A model generated the notes under the pieces. The model was not told the origin of the DNA and ran no database searches. It worked only from the letters and a program-made list of their open reading frames with translations. The position numbers were made by a program, and so were the translations under genes. Below are positions 9,146 to 21,302 of a DNA stretch of 62,534 nucleotides, in pieces. The DNA is taken from contig NZ_WNXX01000020.1 in the NCBI RefSeq assembly GCF_009733795.1, forward strand, positions 1-62,534, in the 5' to 3' direction. The DNA is from Actinotalea caeni (GTDB taxonomy: Bacteria > Actinomycetota > Actinomycetes > Actinomycetales > Beutenbergiaceae). Each line of letters begins with the position of its first letter. Position 1 is the first letter of the stretch.

Positions 9146-10312
9146 TCAGGGGGCCAGCCGGATCAGCGGGACGGTGGTCTCGGCGTCGGTGCGCGAGCCG
9201 TGCATGCCGACCAGCACCAGCGACGCCGCGGTCTGGGTGCGGGAGTCGACGACCGCGACGTCGCCGCGCATCGCGGCGACGACGTCGCCGACGACCGGGC
9301 GGAAGCGGTCCTCGACCTCGCCGAACCAGCCGGCCGCGATCGCCTCGTCGCGGGTGCGGACGTCGGCCCGCTCCCCCAGCTCGGCTCGCCACGACGCGAG
9401 GACGGCGGCCGCGGCGCCGGGCTCGGCGTGCACGTGGCAGATGCGCGGCTCGCCGGCGACGAGCGCGACGCCGTCGGCCAGCCCTGGGCGGGCCGCCACG
9501 TCCAGGCGCGCGGGGCCGCCGAACACCTCCGAGTCGCCGCGCGGGACGTCGATCATGCCGTGGTCGGCGGTGACGAGCAGCAGCGTGCCCGGCGGCACCG
9601 ACGCGGCGAGCCGCGCGAGCTGGGTGTCGAGGTGGGCGAGCTCGGTGCGCCACTCCTCGCTCCGCCAGCCGTGGTGGTGACCGGTCTTGTCGACGTCGCC
9701 CCAGTACATCGTCGTCAGCCGGACGTCGGGCTCGGCGAGCACCTCGAGCGTGCGGTCGACCCGGTCGGCGAGGCTCTCGGCGGACTCGTACTCAGCGCCG
9801 CGGAGCGCGGCGCGGGTCAGCGGCGAGCCGTCGAACTCCCACGGCCCCACGCTGACCGCGAGCTCGTCGCGCTCGGCCATGAGCTCGAAGACGGTCGGGT
9901 GCCGCTGCCAGGTCGTCGGCTCCGGCCCGCCGTGCCACGAGATGAGGTTGAGCAGCCGGCCGGTGGCGGGGTCGCGCACGGTGTAGCCGAGCAGCCCGGT
10001 GCGGCCGCCGGGGAGCCCGGTGCCGAGCGCGGCCATGTTGGTCGCGGTCGTCGAGGGGAACGCCGAGCGCAGCGCGCTGCGCGACGCCCCGGCGAGGGCT
10101 GGCGCGACCGCCGTCCCGGCGGCGAGCAGGTTGTGCAGCCCGAGCCCGTCCACCACGACGAGGCACGCGCGCCGCGCCGGCGCCAGCCCGAGCCGCTCGG
10201 CGACGACGCCCGCGCGCAGAGCCGCGCCGTCCGGGTCGACGACGACGTCGCTGCCGACCGCACCGGCCGTCCCGAGCAGGACCTCGCCCAGCCAGGCCGA
10301 CGTCGCGCTCAC
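9146..10312 (-). CDS. alkaline phosphatase superfamily phosphodiesterase
   Basis: 388 residues of the type I phosphodiesterase/nucleotide pyrophosphatase family. Metal-binding motifs are visible: VVVDGLG with the first Asp, FPSTTATNMAAL with the nucleophilic Thr, WGDVDKTGHHHG (Asp and His ligands) and TADHGMID. No signal peptide is evident, unlike many family members, so it is probably cytoplasmic. GTG at 10312 overlaps the DUF5998 stop (GTGA), a coupling that suggests a joint role. The substrate is unknown; a nucleotide or phosphodiester is likely from the fold. Confidence 0.87.
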   Translation of the reverse strand: MSATSAWLGEVLLGTAGAVGSDVVVDPDGAALRAGVVAERLGLAPARRACLVVVDGLGLHNLLAAGTAVAPALAGASRSALRSAFPSTTATNMAALGTGLPGGRTGLLGYTVRDPATGRLLNLISWHGGPEPTTWQRHPTVFELMAERDELAVSVGPWEFDGSPLTRAALRGAEYESAESLADRVDRTLEVLAEPDVRLTTMYWGDVDKTGHHHGWRSEEWRTELAHLDTQLARLAASVPPGTLLLVTADHGMIDVPRGDSEVFGGPARLDVAARPGLADGVALVAGEPRICHVHAEPGAAAAVLASWRAELGERADVRTRDEAIAAGWFGEVEDRFRPVVGDVVAAMRGDVAVVDSRTQTAASLVLVGMHGSRTDAETTVPLIRLAP

Positions 10313-10893
10313 GCGCGTGCGGTGGCGGCCGACAGGGCCGCCGCGAACGCGATGGCGGCGCGTACGGCCTCACGCCCCTCGGCGTCGGCGCTCACGCGCA
10401 CGACGAGGTCGTCGGGCAGCGACGACCCGGTGAAGCCGTGGTCCGCCTCGCACGCGGGGTCGCCGCAGGTCGCCGGCTCCAGCTCGATCCGCTGCACCGC
10501 GCCCCACGAGAGCGCGAGCGTGACCTCGCTGACGTCGTCGCCGCGGCGGTACGTCAGCGGCTCGGTGACGCCGTGGGTGAGGCTGACCGTGCGCAGGTGC
10601 CGGATCGGCACCGACTCGGTGGTCGCGGCGGCCGCGGGCGGCGCGTCGGCGTCGTCGCCGTTGAGGTCGTCGACGTGGGCGACGACCAGCCGGGTGGGCG
10701 TCAGCACGAGCACGGTGACGTGCCGGCGCACCTCGGTGCGGTCGAACATCGTCTCGACGTGCACCAGGTGGGAGACGACGTCCTCCTCGGCGAGTGCGAG
10801 GTCGAGGACGTCGGCCACGATGTCCGGGTAGTAGCCCGCGCGCTGGAGGTCCGCGCGCAGGCGTCGCAGCGGGGTCGCCGACGAGGAAGGCAC
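10309..10893 (-). CDS. DUF5998 family protein
   Basis: 194 residues. Sequence features such as [32 protein letters not shown] and [15 protein letters not shown] match what I know of the actinobacterial DUF5998 family, which has no established function. There is no membrane segment. The start is GTG at 10893: it lies six bases after CATACT, a good -10 element, so the mRNA is predicted leaderless, and the long frame upstream is a shadow. It probably leads the transcript continuing through the phosphodiesterase, tdk, tyrA, cmk and plsC. Confidence 0.78.
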   Translation of the reverse strand: MPSSSATPLRRLRADLQRAGYYPDIVADVLDLALAEEDVVSHLVHVETMFDRTEVRRHVTVLVLTPTRLVVAHVDDLNGDDADAPPAAAATTESVPIRHLRTVSLTHGVTEPLTYRRGDDVSEVTLALSWGAVQRIELEPATCGDPACEADHGFTGSSLPDDLVVRVSADAEGREAVRAAIAFAAALSAATARA

Positions 10894-10905
10894 CCCGAGA
10901 GTATG
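10894..10905 (-). promoter_or_regulatory. -10 element, leaderless start of DUF5998 gene
   Basis: CATACT at 10900-10905 is followed by six bases and then the GTG at 10893, the geometry of a leaderless actinobacterial promoter. No Shine-Dalgarno sequence is present upstream of the GTG. Confidence 0.45.
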
Positions 10906-10934
10906 CCGCACCTGCCGCGCCGCGGGCGCGCGGG

Positions 10935-13589
10935 TCACGGCAGCGTGCGGCGAGCCGCGTCGCCCCGCTCGGCCGGTGCGAGGTCGACGGTGGCGCTGAG
11001 GATCGCGAGGCCGTCCTCGCTCACGAGCACCGGGTTGAGCGCGACCGAGCGCACCTCGGGCAGCTCCTCCTTGAGCACGCTCAGGCGAGCGACGACGTCC
11101 TCGAGCGCCGCGACGTCGAGCGACGGCAGCCCGCGGTACCCGAGCAGCCGCGGCGCGGCCCGGACGGCGCGGATCATCCCGCGCACCTCGGCGTCCGACA
11201 GCGGCGGGATCCGGTAGGCGACGTCGTCGAGCAGCTCGGTGGCGTCGCCCGCGAGACCGAAGCCGACGATCGGGCCGTACAGCGGGTCCTCGAGCCCGGT
11301 GACGACGCACGCGGCGCCCTGCGGCGCCATCCGCTGGACCTCGAGCGCGACGTTGCGGCGGCCGAGCGCGCTGAGGCGCTGGCTGACGCTCGCGAACGCC
11401 TCGGTCAGCTCCTCGACGCTCGACAGGTCGAGCCGCACGCCACCGAGGTCGGCCCGGTGCCGCAGCACCTCGTCGGCCGCCTTGAGCGCGACCGGCCAGC
11501 CGATCTCGGCCGCCGCGGCGAGCGCCTCGTCCAGGGTGCCGACCCGCGTGGACGGCCAGACGGTCAGCCCGAAGAGGCCGAGCAGCTCGCGAGTCGCGTC
11601 GGCCGGCAGCCGCACCGACGAGCCCTCGGGGACGCCCAGCAGGTGCGACCGGGCCAGCGCTCGTGCCTCGCGGCGGCGCACGCCCTCGGGGTCGACGCGC
11701 GGACCGCCGCGCTCGTGGCCGCGCGCGTGCCGGCGCGCGGCCGCCAGCGCCCCGACCGCGTCGACGCCCTCGTGGTAGCCCGGCACCCGGACGGATGCGC
11801 CGTCCGCACGGGTGGTGGTCAGGTCCGGGTGCAGCCCGGTCCGCCCGAGCACGACGGCCGCGACCGGCCGCCCGGTGCGCGCCGCGAGGTCGGCCACGGC
11901 TGCGGCGACCTCGGTGGTCCGGTCGACGCCGAACGGTCCGTAGGCCACGACGGCCATGTCCCAGTCGTCGCGCTCGGCAGCCTCCGCCAGCGTGTCGGCG
12001 ACCTCCTGGCCGGAGACCGTGGGGAGCCACACGAGCGGCGGCGCGGCCACCTGCAGCCCGTGCGCGCTCACGAGGTCGGACAGCACGGCGACCTGGCTGC
12101 CGGAGTTGCTCACGACGAGGACGCGGTCGCCCACGGGCAGCGGCTGCGAGGCCAGCAGCATCGCCCAGTCGAGCTGCTGGCGCACCGAGCCCGCCAGCAG
12201 CACGCCCGCCTGGCTCATCAGTTGCTCGAGCACGCGCCGCGGCGCGGTCGAGGTGCGCACGGTGTGACCGGGCAGTCGCTGCTGCCCGGTCGTGCCGGCG
12301 ATCGCCACCACGACCGGCTTGGTCGCGCTCAGGTGCCGCGCGACGCGGGAGAACTTGCGCGGGTTGCCGATCGACTCCAGGTACAGGCACGCGACCGCGG
12401 TGCGGTCGTCGCCCGACCAGAACTGCATGACGTCGTTGCCGCTGATGTCCAGCCGCCGGCCCGCCGCGAGGAACGACGACAGCCCGAGGTCGCGCTCGTG
12501 CACCTGCTGCAGCAGCAGCCGCGCCGCGGCGCTCGACTGGCAGAACACCCCGACGCCTCCGGAGGCGAGGACGTGGTGCGCGAGCGTCGCGGGGTACCGG
12601 CCGCCGGCGCCGTGCCCGAGCACGCCGTAGGAGCGTGGCCCGACGAGGCGCAGCCCGTGCTCGCGCATCGCCCGCACGAGCGTGCGCTGCGACGGGCCCA
12701 CGCCGTCGGGGCCGATCGAGAAGCCGTCGGACATCAGCACGACCGCGCGCACGCCGCGCGCGGCGAGGACCGGCAGCGCGGCGAGCACGTCCTCGGCGCC
12801 GGCGGCGACGACGGCGAGCGTCGGCAGCGACTCGTGGCTCTCGAGGTCGGCGACCGAGCCGGTCTCGACGAGGGTCCCCGGGTAGCCGGCCCCGCGGAGC
12901 GAGGCGAGGACGGCCTCGCCGAGCAGGCCGCCCTCCTCCCCCGCCCGGTGCACGAGCACGCCGTCGGCAGCCATGAGCGCCGTCATGCTCAGCGCCTCGG
13001 CGCGGCGCTCGCGCTCGGCGAGCACCTCCAGGGACCGGTCGGTCGGACGGATCGGCATCGACACCTCGACGACGCCGTCGGCGAACGTCTGCGACATCTC
13101 GTAGCCGGCGTCGCGGAAGACCCGGATCATGCGTGCGTTGCTGGGGAGCACCTCGGCGACGAAGCGGCGCACCCCCAGCTCGCGGCCGGCGGCCGCCAGG
13201 TGCTCGAGCAGGATCGAGCCCAGGCCCTTGCCCTGCGCGGCGTCGGAGACGTTGAACGCGACCTCGGCGACGTCGCCGTCCTCGGTCAGCCGGTCGAAGC
13301 GCCCGACGGCGACGATCCGTTCGCGGCCCTCGACGCGCTGCACGAGCACGAGCGCGACCCGCTGCTGGTGGTCGACCGTGGTGAAGCGGCGCAGGTCGGA
13401 GTCCGACAGCCGCTCCATCGGCGCGAAGAACCGGAAGTAGATCGACTGCGGCGACTGGGAGCGGTGGAACTCCTGCAGCGCGTCGGCGTCGCTCGGGCGG
13501 ATCGGCCGGATGTGCATCGTCGAGCCGTCGCGGAGGACGACGTCGGCCTCCCAGTGCGCCGGGTACGGGTACCCATCCGGCGACGTCAT
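10935..13589 (-). CDS. GNAT acetyltransferase fused to acyl-CoA synthetase (NDP-forming)-like domains
   Basis: 884 residues. Residues about 15-190 are a GNAT domain ([21 protein letters not shown] is the acetyl-CoA loop). Residues about 215-640 resemble the CoA-binding and ligase alpha parts of ADP-forming acyl-CoA synthetases. Residues about 670-884 are an ATP-grasp-like beta part ([22 protein letters not shown]). This architecture, with GNAT first, matches Streptomyces-type Pat lysine acetyltransferases, related to E. coli PatZ where GNAT is last; such enzymes acetylate acetyl-CoA synthetase and other proteins. In the ligase part the usual SHTGALAG segment reads GHTVRTST, so catalysis there is doubtful. 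ATG at 13589 lies seven bases after TAGGAT. Confidence 0.88.
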   Translation of the reverse strand: MTSPDGYPYPAHWEADVVLRDGSTMHIRPIRPSDADALQEFHRSQSPQSIYFRFFAPMERLSDSDLRRFTTVDHQQRVALVLVQRVEGRERIVAVGRFDRLTEDGDVAEVAFNVSDAAQGKGLGSILLEHLAAAGRELGVRRFVAEVLPSNARMIRVFRDAGYEMSQTFADGVVEVSMPIRPTDRSLEVLAERERRAEALSMTALMAADGVLVHRAGEEGGLLGEAVLASLRGAGYPGTLVETGSVADLESHESLPTLAVVAAGAEDVLAALPVLAARGVRAVVLMSDGFSIGPDGVGPSQRTLVRAMREHGLRLVGPRSYGVLGHGAGGRYPATLAHHVLASGGVGVFCQSSAAARLLLQQVHERDLGLSSFLAAGRRLDISGNDVMQFWSGDDRTAVACLYLESIGNPRKFSRVARHLSATKPVVVAIAGTTGQQRLPGHTVRTSTAPRRVLEQLMSQAGVLLAGSVRQQLDWAMLLASQPLPVGDRVLVVSNSGSQVAVLSDLVSAHGLQVAAPPLVWLPTVSGQEVADTLAEAAERDDWDMAVVAYGPFGVDRTTEVAAAVADLAARTGRPVAAVVLGRTGLHPDLTTTRADGASVRVPGYHEGVDAVGALAAARRHARGHERGGPRVDPEGVRRREARALARSHLLGVPEGSSVRLPADATRELLGLFGLTVWPSTRVGTLDEALAAAAEIGWPVALKAADEVLRHRADLGGVRLDLSSVEELTEAFASVSQRLSALGRRNVALEVQRMAPQGAACVVTGLEDPLYGPIVGFGLAGDATELLDDVAYRIPPLSDAEVRGMIRAVRAAPRLLGYRGLPSLDVAALEDVVARLSVLKEELPEVRSVALNPVLVSEDGLAILSATVDLAPAERGDAARRTLP

Positions 13590-13602
13590 GCCCGCGATCC
13601 TA
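13590..13602 (-). promoter_or_regulatory. -10 element, leaderless start of the Pat-like gene
   Basis: TAGGAT at 13597-13602 on the minus strand is followed by seven bases and the ATG at 13589. No ribosome site lies between them. Confidence 0.55.
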
Positions 13603-13708
13603 GGTCGGGGCGTCGTCGCGTGCACGGGACCTTCGGCTCCGGCGCGTGGGTCCGGCCACGTTCCTGCACCGCTCGGTGTGGGATCGCGGCGCGAGCTGTC
13701 GCGTCGGT

Positions 13709-13721
13709 GACAATGGCCCGC
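13709..13721 (+). promoter_or_regulatory. -10 element, leaderless start of parC
   Basis: GACAAT at 13709-13714 is followed by seven bases and the ATG at 13722. The alternative in-frame ATG at 13713 would lie inside this hexamer, which is why the later start is preferred. Confidence 0.45.
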
Positions 13722-16184
<2,463 letters not shown>

Positions 16185-16191
16185 CCGGCCC

Positions 16192-16209
16192 GCCGCTCGG
16201 TCGAGCGGC
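16192..16209 (+). terminator. hairpin between convergent parC and response regulator
   Basis: GCCGCTC, loop GGTC, GAGCGGC: a 7-bp perfect stem 8 bases after the parC stop. It is nested in a 14-bp direct repeat (GCCCGCCGCTCGGT at 16188 and 16212). There is no U-tract. Confidence 0.45.
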
Positions 16210-16227
16210 ACGCCCGCCGCTCGGTGG

Positions 16228-16893
16228 TCAGCCGCTCGTGCGCGCCTGCACGAGCCCGCTCTCGTAGGCGAACACGACCAGCTGGGCCCGGTCGCGCGCG
16301 TGCACCTTCGCCATCGCGCGCGAGACGTGCGTCTTGGCCGTCGTCGGGCTGACGACCAGCCGCTCGGCGATCTCGGCGTTGCTGAGCCCGTGCCCGACCA
16401 GCGCCACGACCTCGCGCTCGCGCGGCGTCAGGTGCCGCACCGCGTCGCCGTCGACCTGGTGGGCGGGCCGCGACACGAACTCGCCGATGAGCGTCCGCGT
16501 GATCGTCGGCGACAGCAGCGCCGCACCCTCGGCGACCACCCGCAGCCCCTGCACGAGCTCCGCGGGGTCGGTGTCCTTGACCAGGAACCCGGCGGCGCCC
16601 GCCCGAAGCGCGTCGAAGACGTACTCGTCGAGGCCGTAGTTGGTGAGCACGACGACGCGGGTGTCGCGCAGGTCCTCCCGCTCCGCGATCCGACGGGTGG
16701 CCTCGATGCCGTCGGTGCCTGGCATCTGCACGTCCATGAGGACGACGTCGGGGCGGTGCTGCGCGGCCAGCTCGACGCCCTCGGCGCCGTCCCCCGCCTC
16801 TCCCACCACCTCGAGGTCGTCCTCGGCGTCGAGCAGCGCCCGCAGCCCGGTGCGGATCAGCGGCTGGTCGTCGACGAGGAGGACCCTGATCAC
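16228..16893 (-). CDS. NarL/FixJ-family response regulator
   Basis: 221 residues. The receiver domain (1-120) has the acidic pair VDDQ, phospho-acceptor Asp in [10 protein letters not shown] and Lys in GFLVKDTDP. The C-terminal LuxR-type helix-turn-helix reads [25 protein letters not shown]. It is the output of the adjacent histidine kinase: GTG at 16893 overlaps the kinase TGA by 4 bases. Target genes are unknown; the divergently oriented FAD oxidase and the kinase promoter itself are candidates by position only. Confidence 0.93.
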   Translation of the reverse strand: MIRVLLVDDQPLIRTGLRALLDAEDDLEVVGEAGDGAEGVELAAQHRPDVVLMDVQMPGTDGIEATRRIAEREDLRDTRVVVLTNYGLDEYVFDALRAGAAGFLVKDTDPAELVQGLRVVAEGAALLSPTITRTLIGEFVSRPAHQVDGDAVRHLTPREREVVALVGHGLSNAEIAERLVVSPTTAKTHVSRAMAKVHARDRAQLVVFAYESGLVQARTSG

Positions 16894-17678
16894 GGCCGCT
16901 CCGCCGGGACGGGCTGCAGCGGCAGGTCGGCGCGGACCGCGAAGCCGCGTCCCGGTGTGCCGTGCGCCACCAGCCGACCGCCGAGCGCGGTCGCGCGCTC
17001 GCGCATGCCGATCAGCCCGAGACCGGAACCGGACGACGGACCCTGCGGGCCCGCGCCGTCGTCGACGACCTCGATGCCGAGCCGGTCCGGCCCGTAGCGG
17101 ATCCGGACCCTCGCGGTCGCTGGCCCGGCGTGGCGGGCGACGTTGGTGAGCGCCTCCTGCACGATCCGGTAGGCGGCGCGGTCGACCTCGCGCGGGAGGT
17201 CGCGCGCCTCGCCCTCGACGGCGGCGGTCACCGCCACGCCGGCCGCGCGCGTCTGCTCGAGCAGCCGGGGCAGGTCGTCGAGGCCCCGGCTGGCCCGGTC
17301 GTGGTCGCCGTCGCGGCGCAGCACGTCGAGCGTCTCGCGCAGCTCCCGCGCGGCGTCGCCGGCCGCCTCCTCGATCGCGAGCAGCGCCTCGGGCACCTGC
17401 TCGCCGCGCTTGCGCGCCAGGTGCGCGGCGACGCCGGACTGCACCTTGATGACCGAGATGCTGTGGGTGAGCGAGTCGTGGAGCTCGCGCGCGATGCGCA
17501 GCCGCTCCTCGGCCGCGACCCGCTGCACGACGGCGGCACGCCCGCGCTCCGCCTCGGCGAGGCGCTCCTCGACCGCCCGGATCCGCTGCTGCCACTGGTG
17601 CACCGCGGCCGCGCCGACCAGCGCCGACACCACCCAGCCGGTCGCGTACAGACGTCGCCAGGCACGTTCGGTCCGCAT
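16890..17678 (-). CDS. sensor histidine kinase (HisKA_3 type)
   Basis: 262 residues, short for a sensor kinase. One N-terminal membrane helix ([15 protein letters not shown], about residues 15-29) leads into a coiled coil and the dimerisation/phosphoacceptor motif [16 protein letters not shown]. The HATPase domain includes [10 protein letters not shown] (N box) and [12 protein letters not shown] (G2 box). There is no extracytoplasmic sensor domain, so the signal may be sensed in or near the membrane or through a partner. ATG at 17678 is seven bases after TACCCT, predicting a leaderless mRNA. It forms an operon with the NarL-type regulator. Confidence 0.9.
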   Translation of the reverse strand: MRTERAWRRLYATGWVVSALVGAAAVHQWQQRIRAVEERLAEAERGRAAVVQRVAAEERLRIARELHDSLTHSISVIKVQSGVAAHLARKRGEQVPEALLAIEEAAGDAARELRETLDVLRRDGDHDRASRGLDDLPRLLEQTRAAGVAVTAAVEGEARDLPREVDRAAYRIVQEALTNVARHAGPATARVRIRYGPDRLGIEVVDDGAGPQGPSSGSGLGLIGMRERATALGGRLVAHGTPGRGFAVRADLPLQPVPAERP

Positions 17679-17691
17679 GCCCCCGAGGGTA
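17679..17691 (-). promoter_or_regulatory. -10 element, leaderless start of the histidine kinase
   Basis: TACCCT (17686-17691, minus strand), then seven bases, then the ATG at 17678. The rest of the 208-bp divergent region toward the FAD oxidase has no recognisable operator apart from short GC palindromes. Confidence 0.5.
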
Positions 17692-17886
17692 GCCAGCGGT
17701 CGCGACCGTGTCGTCGTCCCGCGGGAGCAGGCCGGACCTGCGCCGACCGACGTAGCCCGGGCGCGCGACGTCGTCCCGGGCACGGCCCCCAGGTGTCGCC
17801 GCCGGACGGACGACGTGCGCGGTCCGCCGCGGTTGGCTCGAGGGACCACGAGACACCGGAGATCGCTGAGAGACGGAGGACCCACG

Positions 17887-19191
17887 ATGCCGACGACCAC
17901 GCTGCTCGACGACCACGCGACCGACCCCGTCGGGACGCTGCTGCGCCCCGACGACCCCGGGTACGCCGACGCCGTCACCACGATGACCGGTACCGGCACC
18001 CCCGACCTGGTGGCACGCCCGCGCACGACCGCCGAGGTCGTCGAGGCGGTGAGGACCGCCGCCCGCGCCGGGCTGCCGCTCACGGTCCGCTCCGGCGGGC
18101 ACAGCATCGCCGGGCTCTCGACGCCGGCCACGGGCATGCTGCTCGACCTCCGCGGCCTCGACGGGATCGCCGTCGACCCCGCGACCCGGGTGGTGCGGGT
18201 CGGGGCCGGGGCCACGTGGGGCGCGGTCGCCCGCGCGCTCGCCCCGCACGGGCTCGGCCTCACCGCGGGCGACACCGCGAGCGTCGGCGTCGGCGGGCTG
18301 CTGCTCGGCGGCGGCATCGGCTGGATGGTGCGGCTGCACGGGCTGGCGATCGACCACCTCGTCGGCGCCGAGGTCGTCACGGCCGACGGCCGGGTGCTCG
18401 AGGTCTCCGCCGACCGCGAGCCCGACCTGTTCTGGGCGCTGCGCGGCGGGGGCGGCGGGCTCGGCGTCGTCGTCACACGCGCCGACCTGCACGCCCAGCG
18501 CGTCGGCGACGTCGTGTTCGGGGAGCTGGTGCTCGCGCTGGAGGACCCCGCGGCCGTGCTGGCGGGCTGGCGCGACGTGCAGCTGCCGGCCGACGAGCGC
18601 CTGACGACCACCCTGTCGCTCGTGCCCGCCGCACCCGACCGGCCCGCGGTCGCGATGATCGGTGCCTGCTTCGCCGGACCGGAGCCCGACGCCGTCGAGC
18701 CCCTCGCGACCCTGCGCGGCCTGGGACCCGTGCTGCAGGACACGGTCACGGTGCGCCCGTACGCCGACGTCCTGGCCGAGGCCCACCACGGTGCCGGCAT
18801 GCGGCTGACGATGCGCAACGCGCTGCTGCCGCGACTGGACGACGACGTGCTCGCCGACGTCGCGGCGCTCGCCGCGCCGCCGACCGTGCTGAACGTGCGG
18901 GCGCTGGGCGGTGCGTTCTCGCGCGTCGCGGCCGACGCGACCGCGTTCGCGCACCGCGACGCCGTGGCGATGGTCTCCGCGCTACGGATGCCGACGGCGC
19001 CCGGTCAGCCGGCGCCGGCGCAGCTGCCGGGGTGGGACGCCGTCGCCCGGCACGGGACCGGGTCCTACCTCAACTTCGACTCCGGCTACGCCGACCGCCA
19101 CCACCCCGACGCCACCCGTGAGCGGCTCGCGCGGGTCCGCGACGCCGTCGACCCCGACGGCCGGCTGCGGCACGGCCCGGTCGACCGGTGA
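17887..19191 (+). CDS. FAD-binding oxidoreductase (PCMH/BBE-like)
   Basis: 434 residues. The PCMH-type FAD fold occupies about residues 35-215, with SGGHSIAGLS, whose His is the usual 8-alpha-FAD attachment site in berberine-bridge-like enzymes, and VGVGGLLLGGGIGW. The Cys that makes the second covalent bond in bicovalent members is absent (TASVGVGG). The C-terminal BBE-like end has SYLNFDSGYADRHH. It should oxidise a sugar, alcohol or secondary metabolite; the substrate is unknown. No signal peptide is present. GGAGGA 7 bases before the ATG is a strong ribosome site. It is divergent from the two-component genes. Confidence 0.88.
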   Translation: MPTTTLLDDHATDPVGTLLRPDDPGYADAVTTMTGTGTPDLVARPRTTAEVVEAVRTAARAGLPLTVRSGGHSIAGLSTPATGMLLDLRGLDGIAVDPATRVVRVGAGATWGAVARALAPHGLGLTAGDTASVGVGGLLLGGGIGWMVRLHGLAIDHLVGAEVVTADGRVLEVSADREPDLFWALRGGGGGLGVVVTRADLHAQRVGDVVFGELVLALEDPAAVLAGWRDVQLPADERLTTTLSLVPAAPDRPAVAMIGACFAGPEPDAVEPLATLRGLGPVLQDTVTVRPYADVLAEAHHGAGMRLTMRNALLPRLDDDVLADVAALAAPPTVLNVRALGGAFSRVAADATAFAHRDAVAMVSALRMPTAPGQPAPAQLPGWDAVARHGTGSYLNFDSGYADRHHPDATRERLARVRDAVDPDGRLRHGPVDR

Positions 19192-19250
19192 GCGCCGCGG
19201 AACCTCGCCGGTCGCGCCGCGCCTGAGCCCGCCGGCGCCCCGCCGCCCCC

Positions 19251-21170
19251 TCAGGAGGACGGGGCGGCGGCGTCGGCGTCCGGCGCCAGCAGCGCCACGT
19301 CCTCGTCGTCCTCCTCGGCGAACTGCGTGCGGTACAGCTGCGCGTAGCGCCCACCGAGCGCGAGCAGCTCGGCGTGCCGGCCCCGCTCGACGACCCGGCC
19401 CTCCTCCAGCACGAGGATGAGGTCGGCCCGGCGCACCGTCGAGAGCCGGTGCGCGATGACGATCGCGGTGCGGTCGGTGAGCGCCTCCGCCAGCGCCGCC
19501 GTCACCGCGGCCTCGTTGGCGGAGTCCAGGTGCGCGGTCGCCTCGTCGAGGATGACCGCGCGCGGCGCCCGCAGCAGCAGCCGCGCGATCGTCAGCCGCT
19601 GCCGCTCGCCGCCCGAGAGCCGGTAGCCGCGCTCCCCCACGACGGTGTCGAGCCCGTCCGGCAGGCTCGCCACCAGCTCCGCGAGCCGGGCACGCTCGAG
19701 CGCCTGCCAGATCTCGGCGTCGGTCGCGTGCGGCGCGCCGAGCACGAGGTTGTCGCGGATCGTCGTGTGGAACAGGTGACCGTCCTGCGTCACCAGCCCG
19801 ACGGCGGTGTGCAGGTCGTGCGCGGAGACGTCGCGGACGTCGACGCCACCGACGCGGATGCTGCCGGCGTCGACGTCGTAGAGCCGCACCAGCAGCTGTG
19901 CCATCGTCGACTTCCCGGCACCGCTGGAGCCGACGAGCGCCACGAGGCCGCCGGGCTCGGCGCGGAAGCTCACGTCGTCGATGACCGTCTCGCCGCCCCG
20001 CGGGTCGAGCACGGCGACGTCCTCGAGCGAGGCGAGCGAGACCTGGTCCGCCGACGGGTAGGCGAACGTCACGCCGTCGACCTCGATGCTCAGCGGGCCC
20101 TCGGGCAGCGGCACCGGGTGCTCCGGCTCCTTGACCAGCGGGTCGAGACCGAGGATCTCGAAGACGCGGTCGAACGCGACGACCGCGCTCATGACGTCGA
20201 CACGCGCGCTCGCCAGCGCGGTCAGCGGGGCGTAGAGCCGGGTGATGAGCAGCGCGAGGGACACGACCGCGCCGGTGTCGAGCGAGCCGGCGACCGCGAG
20301 CGTCCCGCCCAGCCCGTACACCAGCGCCAGCGCGAGCGCGGAGACCAGCGTCAGCGCGGTGACGAACACCGTCTGCAGCATCGCGCTGCGCACGCCGATG
20401 TCGCGCACCCGCAGCACCCGGTCGGCGAACGCGCGCGACTCCTCCTCGGGGCGGCCGTAGAGCTTGACCAGCGTGGCGCCCGGGGCCGAGAAGCGCTCGG
20501 TCGCCTGGTCGTTCATCGCGGCGTTGTGGTCGGCCGCCTCGCGCCGCATCGAGGCGAGCCGGCGACCCACCCGGCGGGCGGGCAGCACGAACACCGGCAG
20601 CAGCACGAGCGCGGCGACGGTCACCTGCCACGACAGGGTGAGCATCGCGGCCAGCGTCAGCGTCAGCGTGACGACGTTGCCCACGACGCCCGACAGCGTG
20701 CTCGAGAACGCGCTCTGCGCGGCGATGACGTCGCTGTTGATGCGGCTGACGAGGGCACCGGTGCGGGTGCGGGTGAAGAACGCGATCGGCATCCGCTGCA
20801 CGTGGTCGAACACCGCGGTGCGCAGGTCGGCGATGAGGTCCTCGCCGAGCCGCGCCGAGAACCAGCGCGTGAGCAGGCCGAGCCCGGCCTCCGCCACCGC
20901 GATCGCGGCGATGAGCACCGCCAGCCGGACGATGACGCCGGTCGCCTCGTTCGCGGTGATCGCGTTGATCGCGTCACCGGCCAGCAGCGGTGTCGCGACC
21001 GCCAGCGCGGCCACGACGACGCTCAGCGCGACGAACACGCCGATGCGGCCGCGGTAGGGCCGCGCGAACCGCCAGATGCGGGACAGCGACTCCTTGCTGA
21101 ACGGGTGGTCGTCGATCGGGCGGTGCTGGGCGCGCCACATCGCGCTCCAGGCTGCGCTCTCCATGCTCAT
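19251..21170 (-). CDS. ABC transporter, fused permease and ATPase
   Basis: About 639 residues, half-transporter of the exporter (ABCB/MsbA-like) type. Six membrane helices occupy about residues 40-320. The nucleotide-binding domain has GSSGAGKST (Walker A, about 414), LSGGERQR (about 516), VILDEATAHLD (about 540) and the H-loop IVIAHRLS. It probably works as a homodimer exporting a drug or lipid; substrate is unknown. Start choice is uncertain: ATG at 21170, ATG at 21164 and GTG at 21179 are all in frame and none has a strong ribosome site. A perfect palindrome 48 bp upstream may be its operator. Confidence 0.9.
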   Translation of the reverse strand: MSMESAAWSAMWRAQHRPIDDHPFSKESLSRIWRFARPYRGRIGVFVALSVVVAALAVATPLLAGDAINAITANEATGVIVRLAVLIAAIAVAEAGLGLLTRWFSARLGEDLIADLRTAVFDHVQRMPIAFFTRTRTGALVSRINSDVIAAQSAFSSTLSGVVGNVVTLTLTLAAMLTLSWQVTVAALVLLPVFVLPARRVGRRLASMRREAADHNAAMNDQATERFSAPGATLVKLYGRPEEESRAFADRVLRVRDIGVRSAMLQTVFVTALTLVSALALALVYGLGGTLAVAGSLDTGAVVSLALLITRLYAPLTALASARVDVMSAVVAFDRVFEILGLDPLVKEPEHPVPLPEGPLSIEVDGVTFAYPSADQVSLASLEDVAVLDPRGGETVIDDVSFRAEPGGLVALVGSSGAGKSTMAQLLVRLYDVDAGSIRVGGVDVRDVSAHDLHTAVGLVTQDGHLFHTTIRDNLVLGAPHATDAEIWQALERARLAELVASLPDGLDTVVGERGYRLSGGERQRLTIARLLLRAPRAVILDEATAHLDSANEAAVTAALAEALTDRTAIVIAHRLSTVRRADLILVLEEGRVVERGRHAELLALGGRYAQLYRTQFAEEDDEDVALLAPDADAAAPSS

Positions 21171-21217
21171 GGCCGCCACAACAGCGCGCGACGCCGGCTC
21201 CCTACCGCGCAGAGACG

Positions 21218-21238
21218 GTGTTCGCTCACAGCGAACAC
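21218..21238. promoter_or_regulatory. perfect palindrome, candidate operator of the ABC exporter gene
   Basis: Arms GTGTTCGCT and AGCGAACAC (9 bp each, perfect) separated by CAC. It lies between the double-GNAT stop (21303) and the exporter start, just upstream of TAGGGA (a possible -10, minus strand), where a repressor would block transcription. No regulator gene is adjacent, so the binding protein is unknown. Confidence 0.5.
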
Positions 21239-21302
21239 TCGTCGACGCCGCGGCGCGGATGCGGCCGGTCGGTACCGCGCCCCAGGGTCCGAGGTGACGC
21301 GG

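Noticed and set aside
10794-13721. N-terminal extension of parC to an 1796-residue frame
   Set aside because: The upstream part is antisense to the Pat-like and DUF5998 genes and lacks any domain; ParC homology begins at about 13722.
16188-16225. 14-bp direct repeat after parC as an attachment site
   Set aside because: No integrase or element boundary is nearby, and the repeat is part of a terminator-like hairpin region.
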